From assembly GCA_004295015.1 (NCBI GenBank), contig SHNE01000045.1, positions 16,211 through 80,210 on the forward strand: a DNA stretch of 64,000 nt. The letters are read 5' to 3'. Positions 50,815 through 60,039 of this stretch are shown here, piece after piece. The position numbers and the translations under genes are program-made. The DNA is from Bacteroidota bacterium (lineage in GTDB: Bacteria > Bacteroidota > Bacteroidia > AKYH767-A > 2013-40CM-41-45). Each line of letters opens with the position of its first letter. The stretch's first letter is position 1. Under the pieces are notes generated by a model, which did not search any database, was not told where the DNA came from, and saw nothing but the letters and a program-made list of their open reading frames with translations.

Positions 50815-53800
50815 ATGAGCAATAGCTATCAGCAACTGATTGAAAAACTGGATGCCTTCATCCGGAAATATTATAAGAACCTCCTCATCCGTGGAGCTAT
50901 ATATGCCTTTGCCTTATCCCTCGGCTTTTATTTGCTCGTCACGAGCATGGAATTCATAGGACATTTTGATACGACTGCACGGACAGTTTTATTCTACGGC
51001 TTTCTCGCAGGCTTTCTCTTTATCCTTGGCAAGTTTGTGATTATTCCATTAGCTCACCTATACCGTATAGGTAAAGTGATTTCGCACGAGCAGGCGGCTC
51101 AGATTATCGGTAAACATTTTACGAACGTTCAGGATAAGCTCTTAAACGTTTTGCAACTCAAAAAACTTCAGGAGGAATCAAAAGTTGATCAACCATGGCT
51201 TGCTGAGAGCAGTCAACTTCTGGATGCGGGTATTGACCAAAAAATCCGCGAACTCCAACCGGTGCCTTTTGTAAGTGCGATAAACATTTCTGAAAACAAG
51301 AAGTATCTCCGCTATGCGATGATTCCATTACTGGCTCTCATCGTCATTTTGTTTACTGCTCCCAGCATGATTAAAGACAGTACGAAAAGACTGATTTCTC
51401 ATGGCACCTATTTTGAAAAGCCTGCTCCCTTTAATTTTTCGGTACTCAATAAAGATTTGAAAGCTATTCAGCAACAGGACTTTCAGGTGGACATTAAAAT
51501 TGATGGCAAGGAAGTTCCGGCGGAAGCTTTTATTGAAATAGGTGAAAATCAGTTTCGGCTTGAAAAAGAAAACCTGACTAGCTTCCATTATACCTTCAGA
51601 AACCTTCAGCGCAGCGAAACATTTCGATTATTCGCCGATGGTTTTTATTCAGAAGAGTACACCCTGGAAGCCCTGCCGAATCCGGTGCTTATGAACTTCC
51701 AGGTGAGCCTGGATTATCCTGCTTACCTCAACAAGACGAATGAAACACTACAAAATACCGGCGACCTTGTAATCCCTGCCGGCACGAAAGTGAACTGGAG
51801 TTTCAGCACGCAGAATACTGAAAATGTGAAAATAATTTTTCAGGACAGCAGCATTAATCTTAACAGATCAGGTGAAAACACTTTTACCTTTTCAAAAAAG
51901 TTCTTCCGGAACGATGCATATATTGTAAGTACTGCTAACAAATTCCTTTCAAACAAAGACTCTATTCGTTTTGGCATATCGGTTATACCGGACGTTTATC
52001 CTTCTATTTCGGTTGAGCAACAGAGAGATTCTGTTTCTACAAAGCGCACATACTTTAAGGGGCTGATAAAAGACGACTACGGCTTTTCTAAACTCACTTT
52101 CAATTACCGCTTCCTGAAATCAAATGATTCTCTGGAAAGCAAGAAAGACAAATCCTTTGCTGAAAGCCTGCCTTTCAACCGCAGTTCCAGTTCAGATCAG
52201 TTTTTCCATTACTGGGATCTCTCCACCATCAATATACTTGCCGGTGACGAGGTTGAATATTATTTTGAAATTTTTGATAATGACGGACTCACAGGTCCTA
52301 AGTCAACACGTTCTCAGACTTTAGTTTTCAAAGCACCAAGTCTTAAAGAAATTTCAGATGACACAGAGAAGAGTAATGCCTCTATAAAAGACGAACTAAA
52401 AAAGAGTGTTGCTGATTCGAAAAAGCTTCAGCAGGATCTTGATGATCTGACTAAAAAATTACTTGACAAGAAAGACATCAGCTGGGAAGACAAGAAGAAA
52501 GCTGCGGAATTATTGAAGAAGCAGGAAGAACTGGCAAAAAAGATTGAAGAGCTCAGCAAGAAAAATGAGCAGAAAAATAAACAGGAGCAGGAATATAAAA
52601 CGGTGAATGAAAACATCCTTCAGAAGCAGGAAGAACTGCAATCGATGATGGATAAACTTATGTCGCCCGAATTAAAAAAGCTGATGGAAGAGTTGCAAAA
52701 ACTCATGGAGAATGTCGACAAGAACAAGCTTCAGGAGCAGCTCAGTCAGATGAAAATGGACAGCAAAGATCTTCAGAAGGAACTCGAAAGAAGCATAGAG
52801 CTTTTCAAGCAGATGGAAGTTGATCAAAAGCTGCAAGAGAACATTGACAAGCTTGATGAACTTGCAAAAAAACAGGATGATCTTGCAAAAAAATCTGAGG
52901 ATAAAAACAGCGACAGCAAAGACCTGAAAGAAAAGCAAGATGAATTGAACAAAGAGTTTGACGAGTTCCGAAAGGACATGGATGAACTGGCTGAAAAAAA
53001 CGAAGCTCTCGAGGAGAAAAAGGATATTCCGAATACTGATGAACAGGAAAAAGGTATTGAAGAGGAGATGAAGAATAGTTCTGAGGAGCTGGGACAGCAG
53101 AAAAAAAGCAAGGCTTCCAAATCACAAAAAAATTCTTCCAAGAAGATGGAAGAGCTGGCTCAGAAGATGAAGCAGCAACAACAACAAATGGAGCAGGAGC
53201 AAAATGAAGAGGACATGCAGGCATTACGTGCATTGCTTGAAAACCTGCTAAGACTTTCTTTTGATCAGGAGAATCTAATGCAAGAGCTGCGTACCATGGA
53301 TATTAATAATCCACAGTACCTGCAAATGAGCAAGCAGCAACACAAATTGAAGGATAATGCTAAAATGGTTGAGGATTCCTTATTCGCTTTGAGCAAAAGG
53401 GTAGTTCAAATTAAATCAAAGGTGAATCAGGAGATTGCGGCCATCAATATGAATATGGCAGAGGCATTAAATAATCTGCAAGACCGTTTTGTTCCTCAGG
53501 CTCGCAGTCGTCAGCAATTTGTGATGACCTCCATTAATAATTTAACGCTGATGTTGAGTGAGGCGCTTCAACAGATGCAACAACAGCAGGCAAGTGCCAT
53601 GTCGAGTGGTTCATGCACTAAGCCGGGAAAGAAGAAGAGTCCTTCTCTTTCAGAAATGGCTAAAATGCAGGAAGAGCTGAACAAGAACATGCAGAAGATG
53701 AAGGAGAAAATGCAAAAAGAAGGAAACAAGCCCGGCAATAAGGGCAATAAAGGCAAATCCGGTGAAGGACAGGGAATGAGTGAGGAATTGGCAAAGATGG

Positions 53801-54201
53801 CTGCTCAACAGGAATACCTGAGAAATGAATTGCAAAAGCTCAATCAAGAGCAAAATAAGGATGGAAAAAACAGTCTTGGCAACCTCGAAGACCTTGCAAA
53901 ACGCATGGAAGAAACTGAAAAAGATATAGTTAACCGAATGATCTCGGAACAAACCATCAAGAGGCAGCAGGATATTCTCACCAAACTACTTGAAAGTGAC
54001 CGTGCACAAAGGGAAAGAGACCAGGACGAACAACGAAAATCGGAGGAAGCAAAAAATCTGTATCACCGTAACCCTGCGGAATTTGAAGAGTATAAGAGAT
54101 TAAAGTTAAAAGAAATGGAATTGTTGCGAACGGTACCGCCCTCGCTTAATTCTTATTACAAACAGAAAGTCAACGATTATTTCCAATCACTTGAAAAATA
54201 G
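50815..54201 (+). CDS. DUF4175 family giant membrane/coiled-coil protein
   Basis: 1128 residues. Three TM helices lie in the first 190 residues ('GAIYAFALSLGFYLLV', 'VLFYGFLAGFLFILGKFVII', 'MIPLLALIVILFT'); an extracytoplasmic beta-rich region follows to about 510, then some 450 residues of almost continuous coiled coil very rich in Lys, Glu, Gln and Met ('KKLLDKKDISWEDKKKAAELL' region), with Gly-rich breaks near 945-990. This is the DUF4175 layout, widespread in Bacteroidota and of unknown role, perhaps in gliding or envelope organisation. It overlaps or abuts the RsbW-like gene behind it. Confidence 0.85.
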   Translation: MSNSYQQLIEKLDAFIRKYYKNLLIRGAIYAFALSLGFYLLVTSMEFIGHFDTTARTVLFYGFLAGFLFILGKFVIIPLAHLYRIGKVISHEQAAQIIGKHFTNVQDKLLNVLQLKKLQEESKVDQPWLAESSQLLDAGIDQKIRELQPVPFVSAINISENKKYLRYAMIPLLALIVILFTAPSMIKDSTKRLISHGTYFEKPAPFNFSVLNKDLKAIQQQDFQVDIKIDGKEVPAEAFIEIGENQFRLEKENLTSFHYTFRNLQRSETFRLFADGFYSEEYTLEALPNPVLMNFQVSLDYPAYLNKTNETLQNTGDLVIPAGTKVNWSFSTQNTENVKIIFQDSSINLNRSGENTFTFSKKFFRNDAYIVSTANKFLSNKDSIRFGISVIPDVYPSISVEQQRDSVSTKRTYFKGLIKDDYGFSKLTFNYRFLKSNDSLESKKDKSFAESLPFNRSSSSDQFFHYWDLSTINILAGDEVEYYFEIFDNDGLTGPKSTRSQTLVFKAPSLKEISDDTEKSNASIKDELKKSVADSKKLQQDLDDLTKKLLDKKDISWEDKKKAAELLKKQEELAKKIEELSKKNEQKNKQEQEYKTVNENILQKQEELQSMMDKLMSPELKKLMEELQKLMENVDKNKLQEQLSQMKMDSKDLQKELERSIELFKQMEVDQKLQENIDKLDELAKKQDDLAKKSEDKNSDSKDLKEKQDELNKEFDEFRKDMDELAEKNEALEEKKDIPNTDEQEKGIEEEMKNSSEELGQQKKSKASKSQKNSSKKMEELAQKMKQQQQQMEQEQNEEDMQALRALLENLLRLSFDQENLMQELRTMDINNPQYLQMSKQQHKLKDNAKMVEDSLFALSKRVVQIKSKVNQEIAAINMNMAEALNNLQDRFVPQARSRQQFVMTSINNLTLMLSEALQQMQQQQASAMSSGSCTKPGKKKSPSLSEMAKMQEELNKNMQKMKEKMQKEGNKPGNKGNKGKSGEGQGMSEELAKMAAQQEYLRNELQKLNQEQNKDGKNSLGNLEDLAKRMEETEKDIVNRMISEQTIKRQQDILTKLLESDRAQRERDQDEQRKSEEAKNLYHRNPAEFEEYKRLKLKEMELLRTVPPSLNSYYKQKVNDYFQSLEK

Positions 54202-54208
54202 TTCACTT

Positions 54209-54628
54209 ATGCTCGTGGACGGAGAAAGCCAAACGGTGGAATTACACTCAAACCCTGATAGCATCTCCGTTGTTGAACGGATGATCGAAGAAGTCCGTGA
54301 TAAGTACAATGTCAGCGAAGACATGTACGGCAACATGCTTGTAGCCATAACGGAAGCTGTTACTAATGCCATTTACCACGGCAACAAATCTGATCCTTCT
54401 AAAAAAGTAAATGTTGCTATACTGCATAACCCGCATAGCATCACCTTTACCATTACAGATCAAGGAAGTGGTTTTGATTTTTACAATCTGGATGATCCAA
54501 CATCACCTGAAAATCTAGAGAAAGAATGCGGCAGAGGAATTTTTCTCATGAAGCATCTTGCGGATCAGTTGATCTTTTCAGAAAATGGTCGCGTAGTAGA
54601 AATGAATTTTAGAATATCCTCGACATAA
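54209..54628 (+). CDS. RsbW-like HATPase (anti-sigma-type kinase)
   Basis: 139 residues from ATG 54209, 7 bp after the DUF4175 stop (a TTG at 54191 would overlap it). The GHKL ATPase boxes are visible: 'ITEAVTNAIYHGN' (N box), 'TITDQGSGFDF' (G1) and 'GRGIFLMKHLAD' (G2). RsbW-type proteins phosphorylate anti-anti-sigma factors. No sigma or STAS gene is adjacent. Linked to DUF4175 as in other Bacteroidota. Its transcript ends at the strong hairpin at 54658. Confidence 0.85.
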   Translation: MLVDGESQTVELHSNPDSISVVERMIEEVRDKYNVSEDMYGNMLVAITEAVTNAIYHGNKSDPSKKVNVAILHNPHSITFTITDQGSGFDFYNLDDPTSPENLEKECGRGIFLMKHLADQLIFSENGRVVEMNFRISST

Positions 54629-54657
54629 AAGAAAAATCTTATTTGGTTAGATTTATT

Positions 54658-54686
54658 GGAGCTTCGGGAGAAGCTCCTTTTTTTTT
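54658..54686 (+). terminator. Rho-independent terminator
   Basis: GGAGCTTC (54658-54665) and GAAGCTCC (54670-54677) pair perfectly around GGGA, followed by nine T. It is 30 bp after the RsbW-like gene. Confidence 0.95.
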
Positions 54687-54854
54687 GCGTTCCGGCAAAA
54701 GGCGTAAAAAGGTTTAACCGGGAAGGGTATGGTGAGAGAAGCTTAGATTAAGATACAGATCCGATGTGTTCAATCATGAATCGTAGAGCAGCATTCCTTG
54801 TGAGCCCTTTTATTTCCTTTGGAACCTCCGTGGTAAGAAACAAGAGCCACCAAT

Positions 54855-55754
54855 TTACATCGCAAGATGATAGAGCAGTCCTACCCTGATACTCTGATAA
54901 GGGAAATCATTAATACCCCATTGATACCAGACTTTTCCGTCGAGCTTTCTTCGTTTCCATTGAAGACTTGCCTTGTAGACCATGGGGCGGTCACCAATAT
55001 CCAGATAGCCACGATAGCCGGAGAGGCTTTGCGAAAATAAAAATTGTTTACTGATCAGATTAAGACCAAGGCCCCCAAGAAAAGCATCATTTTGCAAATG
55101 TAACAGATCATAGGTCTGATAGGAGTAAAAACCGGCCATGGCAAATAAGCGTAACTCGATGTCACGCTCCTCTGCAAGCGCGATAGATTTACCAAAAGAC
55201 AAATCCATAAAATATCCTGAGCCATCCGTATAACGTGCATCGCGAAGACGTGTACCGGAAGCTGTACGAAAAGCAAGTTCAAGAGCTATGTCCGGCCAAC
55301 TTTCTTTGTCTTGCAAAAGTTGAACATGGGTGGAAAAATAAATATCTCCTCCTGCATGTCCTTGCGCACTCTTTGTTCTGGCCGCACGGGTATCGCGGGT
55401 TAGTGTATCAGTCGAGAAAAATTCTAAAGGAACGACGTAAGACTCCAAGGCAACTTTACCATTACACAAAGGAATATATAATCGAGAAAAGAAATCCTGT
55501 GTTTTATCGCCTTTGCTAAAATGTGCACCTGCAGCCAACTCCACTTCCAACTCCTCTGATAATTTTCCGTTTTTCAGCTCAGGAACAGGCAAGGCATTAG
55601 GTCCTAAAAAAGAGGTAGACATTGTCATGTATTGATTCCAGGGAGTATGGCCATCCCATTGATGAATGCTTGTCCACCATGAAAAATCCTCCTGTGCAAA
55701 TCCATGTGTGGAAATGAAAAGAAATGAAATAAAAACAGCCACTCGAAATTTCAT
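54855..55754 (-). CDS. Predicted outer-membrane beta-barrel protein
   Basis: 299 residues: signal peptide 1-21 ('FISFLFISTHGFAQE'), then alternating amphipathic strands rich in aromatics, ending 'YQSIRVGLLYHLAM' with the penultimate/terminal hydrophobic strand expected for outer-membrane barrels. No named family recognised. 'WWTSIHQWDGHTPW' near the start resembles histidine-kinase-like or TonB-less barrel openings but is not diagnostic. Single gene, divergent from ybeY. Confidence 0.65.
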   Translation of the reverse strand: MKFRVAVFISFLFISTHGFAQEDFSWWTSIHQWDGHTPWNQYMTMSTSFLGPNALPVPELKNGKLSEELEVELAAGAHFSKGDKTQDFFSRLYIPLCNGKVALESYVVPLEFFSTDTLTRDTRAARTKSAQGHAGGDIYFSTHVQLLQDKESWPDIALELAFRTASGTRLRDARYTDGSGYFMDLSFGKSIALAEERDIELRLFAMAGFYSYQTYDLLHLQNDAFLGGLGLNLISKQFLFSQSLSGYRGYLDIGDRPMVYKASLQWKRRKLDGKVWYQWGINDFPYQSIRVGLLYHLAM

Positions 55755-55858
55755 GAGGTTTTAGTCAATAGTATTGATTGTGGCAACAAGGGCTCAAAGC
55801 AAATTTATTCTCAAATGTACAAAGGGATTTACAAATCATTGTTTAATTTTAGGCAAAT

Positions 55859-56302
55859 ATGGCAAAACAGGAAACTATATTTTTTTTTAAGGAGGGCGTA
55901 AGCTTTAGACTTAATAAGCAGGAAAAACTCAAAACCTGGCTGAAGAAAGCCGCCCGTAAAGAAGCACATAAGATCAACACTTTAAATTATATTTATTGTA
56001 ACGATAAGTACCTGCTTCAAATGAACAAAGATTATTTACATCACAATTATTATACAGACATAATAACATTTGACAACAGTACTGAAAAGAAAATAATTGA
56101 AGGGGATGTTTTTATTTCAGTGGATACCGTCAGAAGCAATTCGTTGAGGTTTAATACAAGCTTTGATGATGAATTACATCGTGTGATGATCCATGGCTTG
56201 CTGCATTTGTCGGGCTATAAAGACAAAACAGAAGCTAACAAAAAGAAGATGCGTAAAATGGAGGATTTATATCTTGGCATGCTAAATTCGATAATCAACT
56301 AA
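55859..56302 (+). CDS. ybeY: Endoribonuclease YbeY
   Basis: 147 residues of the UPF0054/YbeY family, a zinc endoRNase in 16S rRNA 3'-end maturation. The metal site is 'MIHGLLHLSGYKDK' (HGxLHxxGYxH/D pattern, with the third ligand as Asp), preceded by 'YYTDIITFDNS' and 'EGDVFISVDTV', both conserved in the family. Start at the first ATG. Confidence 0.93.
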   Translation: MAKQETIFFFKEGVSFRLNKQEKLKTWLKKAARKEAHKINTLNYIYCNDKYLLQMNKDYLHHNYYTDIITFDNSTEKKIIEGDVFISVDTVRSNSLRFNTSFDDELHRVMIHGLLHLSGYKDKTEANKKKMRKMEDLYLGMLNSIIN

Positions 56303-56353
56303 TTGCATGTACCGGGAAGCTGTTTTTATTCCCAAATACCAGAATAATTTACA

Positions 56354-57205
56354 ATGAAAATTTTTAGCTTTTATTTTCTCCTTTTTTTCCTCCTCATCAG
56401 CACAAGCTCCTGTCGAAAAAACAAGAAGGACAATCCTGCAGATCCTGAACATACAATTGTAAAATACCTCCACCTTTCACATACCCGCACGAATACTAAT
56501 CCGACAATGGACAGTACAGTTGAAGCGATGAGTTTTTCTGCGTATGATATGCTATGGCTGGGAGGAGATCTCGCTTCCACCAGCTCTTCAGACGATAGCA
56601 CAATGAATCACCTCGACTCCATATTTAATTTAGGGAGTCCGAATACCTTATGGTCATTAGGCAACCATGATTATTCAGACCTGCAAAGAGTTCAGAATTA
56701 CACCGGCAGAAATCCTTTCTATTCCTATTTTAAAAACGGGATCACCATCATTGTGCTGGACACGCAAGACAGTTTGAGTAATATTATTGGCGCACAAAAA
56801 GTATTTTTCGATGCAGTTACAGATACACTTGATCGCTCAAGCCACCTCATTGTTTTGTTGCACAAATTAATCTGGATGTATGGTGATTCGGTTTTTGAAC
56901 CTCAAATTCCTTCTGTGACAAATGGAGGTTTTGGAAATTGTTTTTACTGCGTGAATCCCAATAATTTTAACACAGAAATATACCCAAAACTTCTTTCGTT
57001 AAAACAACGCGGAATAAACGTAATCTGTGTAGGTGGTGATATAGGATTCAATGTGAAAGAATTTAGCCATGTCAACAACGATGGAATAGTCTTTTTAGCA
57101 TCCGGTATCAATGCAGGAAGCAGCGGAAATTCAGGATTGGTTTTCAGTCACGATGTCGTACAAAAACAATTGAGCTGGAGATTCACTCCACTTGAAGAAC
57201 TCTGA
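56354..57205 (+). CDS. Metallophosphoesterase-like lipoprotein
   Basis: 283 residues. A signal peptide with lipobox 'STSSC' is followed by a calcineurin-like phosphoesterase domain: 'YDMLWLGGDLA' (motif GD), 'LWSLGNHDYSD' (GNHD) and 'GGDIGFN'. The first motif (DxH) reads 'LHLSHTR', lacking the Asp, and no typical GHxH is visible, so catalysis may be altered or lost. Outer or inner membrane surface protein of unknown substrate, just downstream of ybeY. Confidence 0.75.
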   Translation: MKIFSFYFLLFFLLISTSSCRKNKKDNPADPEHTIVKYLHLSHTRTNTNPTMDSTVEAMSFSAYDMLWLGGDLASTSSSDDSTMNHLDSIFNLGSPNTLWSLGNHDYSDLQRVQNYTGRNPFYSYFKNGITIIVLDTQDSLSNIIGAQKVFFDAVTDTLDRSSHLIVLLHKLIWMYGDSVFEPQIPSVTNGGFGNCFYCVNPNNFNTEIYPKLLSLKQRGINVICVGGDIGFNVKEFSHVNNDGIVFLASGINAGSSGNSGLVFSHDVVQKQLSWRFTPLEEL

Positions 57206-57228
57206 TTTCAATATTTAATTTTCCGGAA

Positions 57229-58215
57229 TTATATTCCTGCGAAATGATTCCATGCAATTGAAGCAATGAAAACCCAAAGTAATGCTTCCACAAACCACAT
57301 TTTTTTCTTTTGGCTGACAAAGTAATAGGCGAACCAAAGAGAAACAGGAATCGTCAGTATTATTAAGTTTATCCGTCCGGGATCTTTGGAAAAGAATATA
57401 GAAACAATTCCAAGCACAAAACTGAAAAACAGAATTTGCTGGTAAGTACGCGCCCGAATAATATTCTTATAATAATTTGCCCTCAATCGCATCCAGGAGA
57501 GCAGAAGCATAAATAATACCACAACGATCAAAACCTGAAGCTCCAGTGATGAAGGCATATGCATTTTCCCTGCCGGCTCCATAATTTTGGCAAAAAACTG
57601 AGTCCAAAATTCCTCTAATTCATAGTTCCAGAATTTCAGAACACTCAGAAACATAAAGGGCACAAGGTATCCGATAATCAGAACCAACCATTCCCTGATA
57701 TTGAATGGCCGCATGATGGATAAGGAAAACATCAATAAAAGTAAAATCGGGATAGCAGGAAAATACAGCAGTGCCGCCGTAGCAGCAAGAAATCCGCAGT
57801 CAAAAATGCTAAGAATCATTCTACCATGCTTGTGAAAGGAAAATACTTTATCAAAAATCCGGAGTAAAATCAAGCTCACGAAATGAATGGGATGTATTAG
57901 CAGAAAAGAAGGGATTGCAGATACCAGAAGTACATAGAAAAGTGCCGGCAAGTAGGAATTCCGATAGAGTACTTCATGCTTATTGGCTAATAAATTGAGG
58001 TAAATAGCTTGAAAAGAAATGAGGCTAACAAAAATGAAAAAATTGATCCATGAAGGAAGGGATGTAAACAGCAAAGCAAAGAGTGTCCACAATGGCATTT
58101 CGTACGTTTCAGGGGCCGGAGGAAAATCGAAGAATCGTTCAGCCCATAACAAAATGACAATGAGCGGGATAGCAAACAGGGCTGCCGGTTGAGGTGATTT
58201 GAAAAAACGAATCAT
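57229..58215 (-). CDS. DUF6427 family polytopic membrane protein
   Basis: 328 residues with eight or more hydrophobic helices. The N-terminal 'MIRFFKSPQPAALFAIP' and the central 'FNIREWLVLIIGYLVPFMFL' are typical of DUF6427, a Bacteroidota-only membrane family usually next to a small DUF6341-type gene and near purine genes. Both features hold here (58296-58463; purD at 58639). Function unknown. Confidence 0.75.
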   Translation of the reverse strand: MIRFFKSPQPAALFAIPLIVILLWAERFFDFPPAPETYEMPLWTLFALLFTSLPSWINFFIFVSLISFQAIYLNLLANKHEVLYRNSYLPALFYVLLVSAIPSFLLIHPIHFVSLILLRIFDKVFSFHKHGRMILSIFDCGFLAATAALLYFPAIPILLLLMFSLSIMRPFNIREWLVLIIGYLVPFMFLSVLKFWNYELEEFWTQFFAKIMEPAGKMHMPSSLELQVLIVVVLFMLLLSWMRLRANYYKNIIRARTYQQILFFSFVLGIVSIFFSKDPGRINLIILTIPVSLWFAYYFVSQKKKMWFVEALLWVFIASIAWNHFAGI

Positions 58216-58240
58216 TGGCCTTAAAAGTATAGAATTTTCG

Positions 58241-58272
58241 TTGTTGTGTATCAGGAATTCATACTATATTTG
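58241..58272 (+). promoter_or_regulatory. Bacteroidota-type promoter (TTG-N18-TATATTTG)
   Basis: TTG (58244-58246) and TATATTTG (58265-58272) are 18 bp apart, upstream of the small membrane gene at 58296. Confidence 0.6.
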
Positions 58273-58295
58273 TCACGCAAACAATAAAGAAAAAC

Positions 58296-58463
58296 ATGGA
58301 CGGATTCTGGTATTTTATCGCAGATTTTTTTGAAGGTATTTTTAAGGCAGTCCCGTTCATAGGGCTGTGGTTCAATAAAATGATGATTGTAATTGGTTTC
58401 ATCGCTTTTTTTCTGTGGCTCTCTTATATGAGCAAGCAGAAAGAAGAGCAGAAATTCGACTAA
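58296..58463 (+). CDS. Small DUF6341-like membrane protein, 55 aa
   Basis: ATG 58296 to TAA 58461-58463. 55 residues: an aromatic N-terminal amphipathic segment ('DGFWYFIADFFEGIF'), one TM helix ('MIVIGFIAFFLWLSYM') and a charged tail. It has its own promoter and terminator and is divergent from the DUF6427 gene, a pairing seen in Bacteroidota, which supports it being a real gene. Confidence 0.75.
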   Translation: MDGFWYFIADFFEGIFKAVPFIGLWFNKMMIVIGFIAFFLWLSYMSKQKEEQKFD

Positions 58464-58486
58464 AACATAGAAGCAATTTGCTTAGA

Positions 58487-58519
58487 AACCTGTGTGATAA
58501 ATCACGCAGGTTTTTTTTT
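58487..58519 (+). terminator. Rho-independent terminator
   Basis: AACCTGTGTGA pairs with TCACGCAGGTT (one T-G) around TAAA (58487-58512) and is followed by a T-run to 58519. Confidence 0.9.
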
Positions 58520-58530
58520 GTGGGAAATAG

Positions 58531-58638
58531 AACGCAGATGACGCAGATTTTTTAAGATTAATAATTCAGGAAATTTTTAGGTCTAAAATTATAAATTACT
58601 TTCTGCGCAAATCTTAAATAATCTGCGTCATCTGCGGT
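58531..58638. repeat. Long near-perfect intergenic palindrome
   Basis: Arm 58531-58558 (starts AACGCAGATGACGCAGATT) pairs with arm 58611-58638 at 26 of 28 positions, with a 52-bp spacer. It uses the same word as the repeat in the glnS-gltX spacer. Confidence 0.75.
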
Positions 58639-59925
58639 CTATTTATTATCCATCAGATCAAGACCAATGTCACTCCTAAAACTCATTTGGTCAAAAGATA
58701 TTTTTGGAATATCCTCGTAGGCTAATTGTCGGGCTTGCTTAATAGAATCAGCCTGGACTGTCACAGCCATCACTCGACCTCCATTCGTAAGCACCCTTCC
58801 CTCCTGATCAGTTTTTGTTCCGGCATGAAATACTTTCGAATGGTTCACGTTTTCTATCCCTTGAATGATTTTATCATTTGCATAGGCACCGGGATACCCT
58901 CCGCTCACGAGCATAACCGTTAAAGCGAAACGAGGATCAACTTTAAGCGATTGTGTATTCAGTTTTCCATTGGCTGCACTCAGCAACAACTCCAGCAAAT
59001 CCGATTGAATGCGTGGAATGACAACTTCAGTTTCCGGATCACCCATACGGACATTGTATTCAATAACAAACGGATCACCGCCAACATTCATCAGTCCGAT
59101 AAAAACAAATCCACGATAATCAATTCCTTCTTTTTGGAAACCTTCAATAGTGGGACGAATAATTCTGTCTTCCACTTTCTTTAAAAACGTTGCGTCAGCA
59201 AAAGGTACAGGAGAAACGGCGCCCATGCCCCCTGTATTCGGACCGGTGTCTCCATCGCCGATTCGTTTATAATCTTTGGCTTCAGGGAGGACAACATAAT
59301 TCTTACCATCAGTAAGCACAAATACCGACAATTCTATCCCCGCTAAAAATTCCTCTATCACCACCTTATCACTTGCATCACCAAATGCACGATCTCTCAG
59401 TAAAAAATTTAAAGACTCTTTTGCATGTTTTAAATCAGGAGAGATGATTACACCTTTACCGGCGGCGAGTCCATCAGCTTTCAAAACATAGGGAGCTTTT
59501 GAGGACTCGAGAAAGAAGAAGGCTTCCTCCAGCGAAGCTTTATTAAATGTTTTATATCCGGCTGTTGGAATATTGTTTCTTTGCATGAAAGCCTTAGCAA
59601 AATCTTTGCTTCCTTCCAGCTGTGCTCCGATCTTGCCCGGTCCAAGTACTAATACATTCTTTGTTGATTCATCACTTTCTAAAAACTCACGAAAGCCTTT
59701 TACTAATGGTTCTTCCGGTCCTACAATAACGAACTCTATTTTCTTTGCGAGAATTAATCTCTTTAATTCAGGAAAATCTGAGACCGCAACCGGGACATTA
59801 ATACCACAAGAATTCGTCCCGGCATTTCCGGGAGCTATAAATAACTGAGAACATAAAGAGCTGGATGAAATTTTCCAGGCCAGGGCATGCTCTCTTCCTC
59901 CGGAACCGATTAAAAGAATATTCAT
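58639..59925 (-). CDS. purD: Phosphoribosylamine-glycine ligase
   Basis: 428 residues, ATP-grasp enzyme of purine synthesis making glycinamide ribonucleotide from phosphoribosylamine, glycine and ATP. Landmarks: 'MNILLIGSGGREHALAWK', 'FVIVGPEEPLVKG', 'APYVLKADGLAAGKGVII', 'GDGDTGPNTGGMGAVSP' and 'VIEYNVRMGDPETEVV' (metal and ATP ligands). Complete and of normal length. The stop is one base from the palindromic repeat. Confidence 0.96.
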   Translation of the reverse strand: MNILLIGSGGREHALAWKISSSSLCSQLFIAPGNAGTNSCGINVPVAVSDFPELKRLILAKKIEFVIVGPEEPLVKGFREFLESDESTKNVLVLGPGKIGAQLEGSKDFAKAFMQRNNIPTAGYKTFNKASLEEAFFFLESSKAPYVLKADGLAAGKGVIISPDLKHAKESLNFLLRDRAFGDASDKVVIEEFLAGIELSVFVLTDGKNYVVLPEAKDYKRIGDGDTGPNTGGMGAVSPVPFADATFLKKVEDRIIRPTIEGFQKEGIDYRGFVFIGLMNVGGDPFVIEYNVRMGDPETEVVIPRIQSDLLELLLSAANGKLNTQSLKVDPRFALTVMLVSGGYPGAYANDKIIQGIENVNHSKVFHAGTKTDQEGRVLTNGGRVMAVTVQADSIKQARQLAYEDIPKISFDQMSFRSDIGLDLMDNK

Positions 59926-59986
59926 GAATGTCTGAACTAATTATGGTAAAAGACAAAGGAAAGAAAATTCTCAGCCAATACAGAAC

Positions 59987-60019
59987 AAAACAGGCCACCT
60001 TTTCGGGGTGGCCTGTTTT
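59987..60019 (-). terminator. Hairpin terminator after the T9SS beta-helix gene
   Basis: AAAACAGGCCACC (59987-59999) pairs perfectly with GGTGGCCTGTTTT (60007-60019). It works in either direction; on the minus strand it ends the large secreted-protein transcript before purD. Confidence 0.85.
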
Positions 60020-60039
60020 AGAATCAGATAAAAATACTA

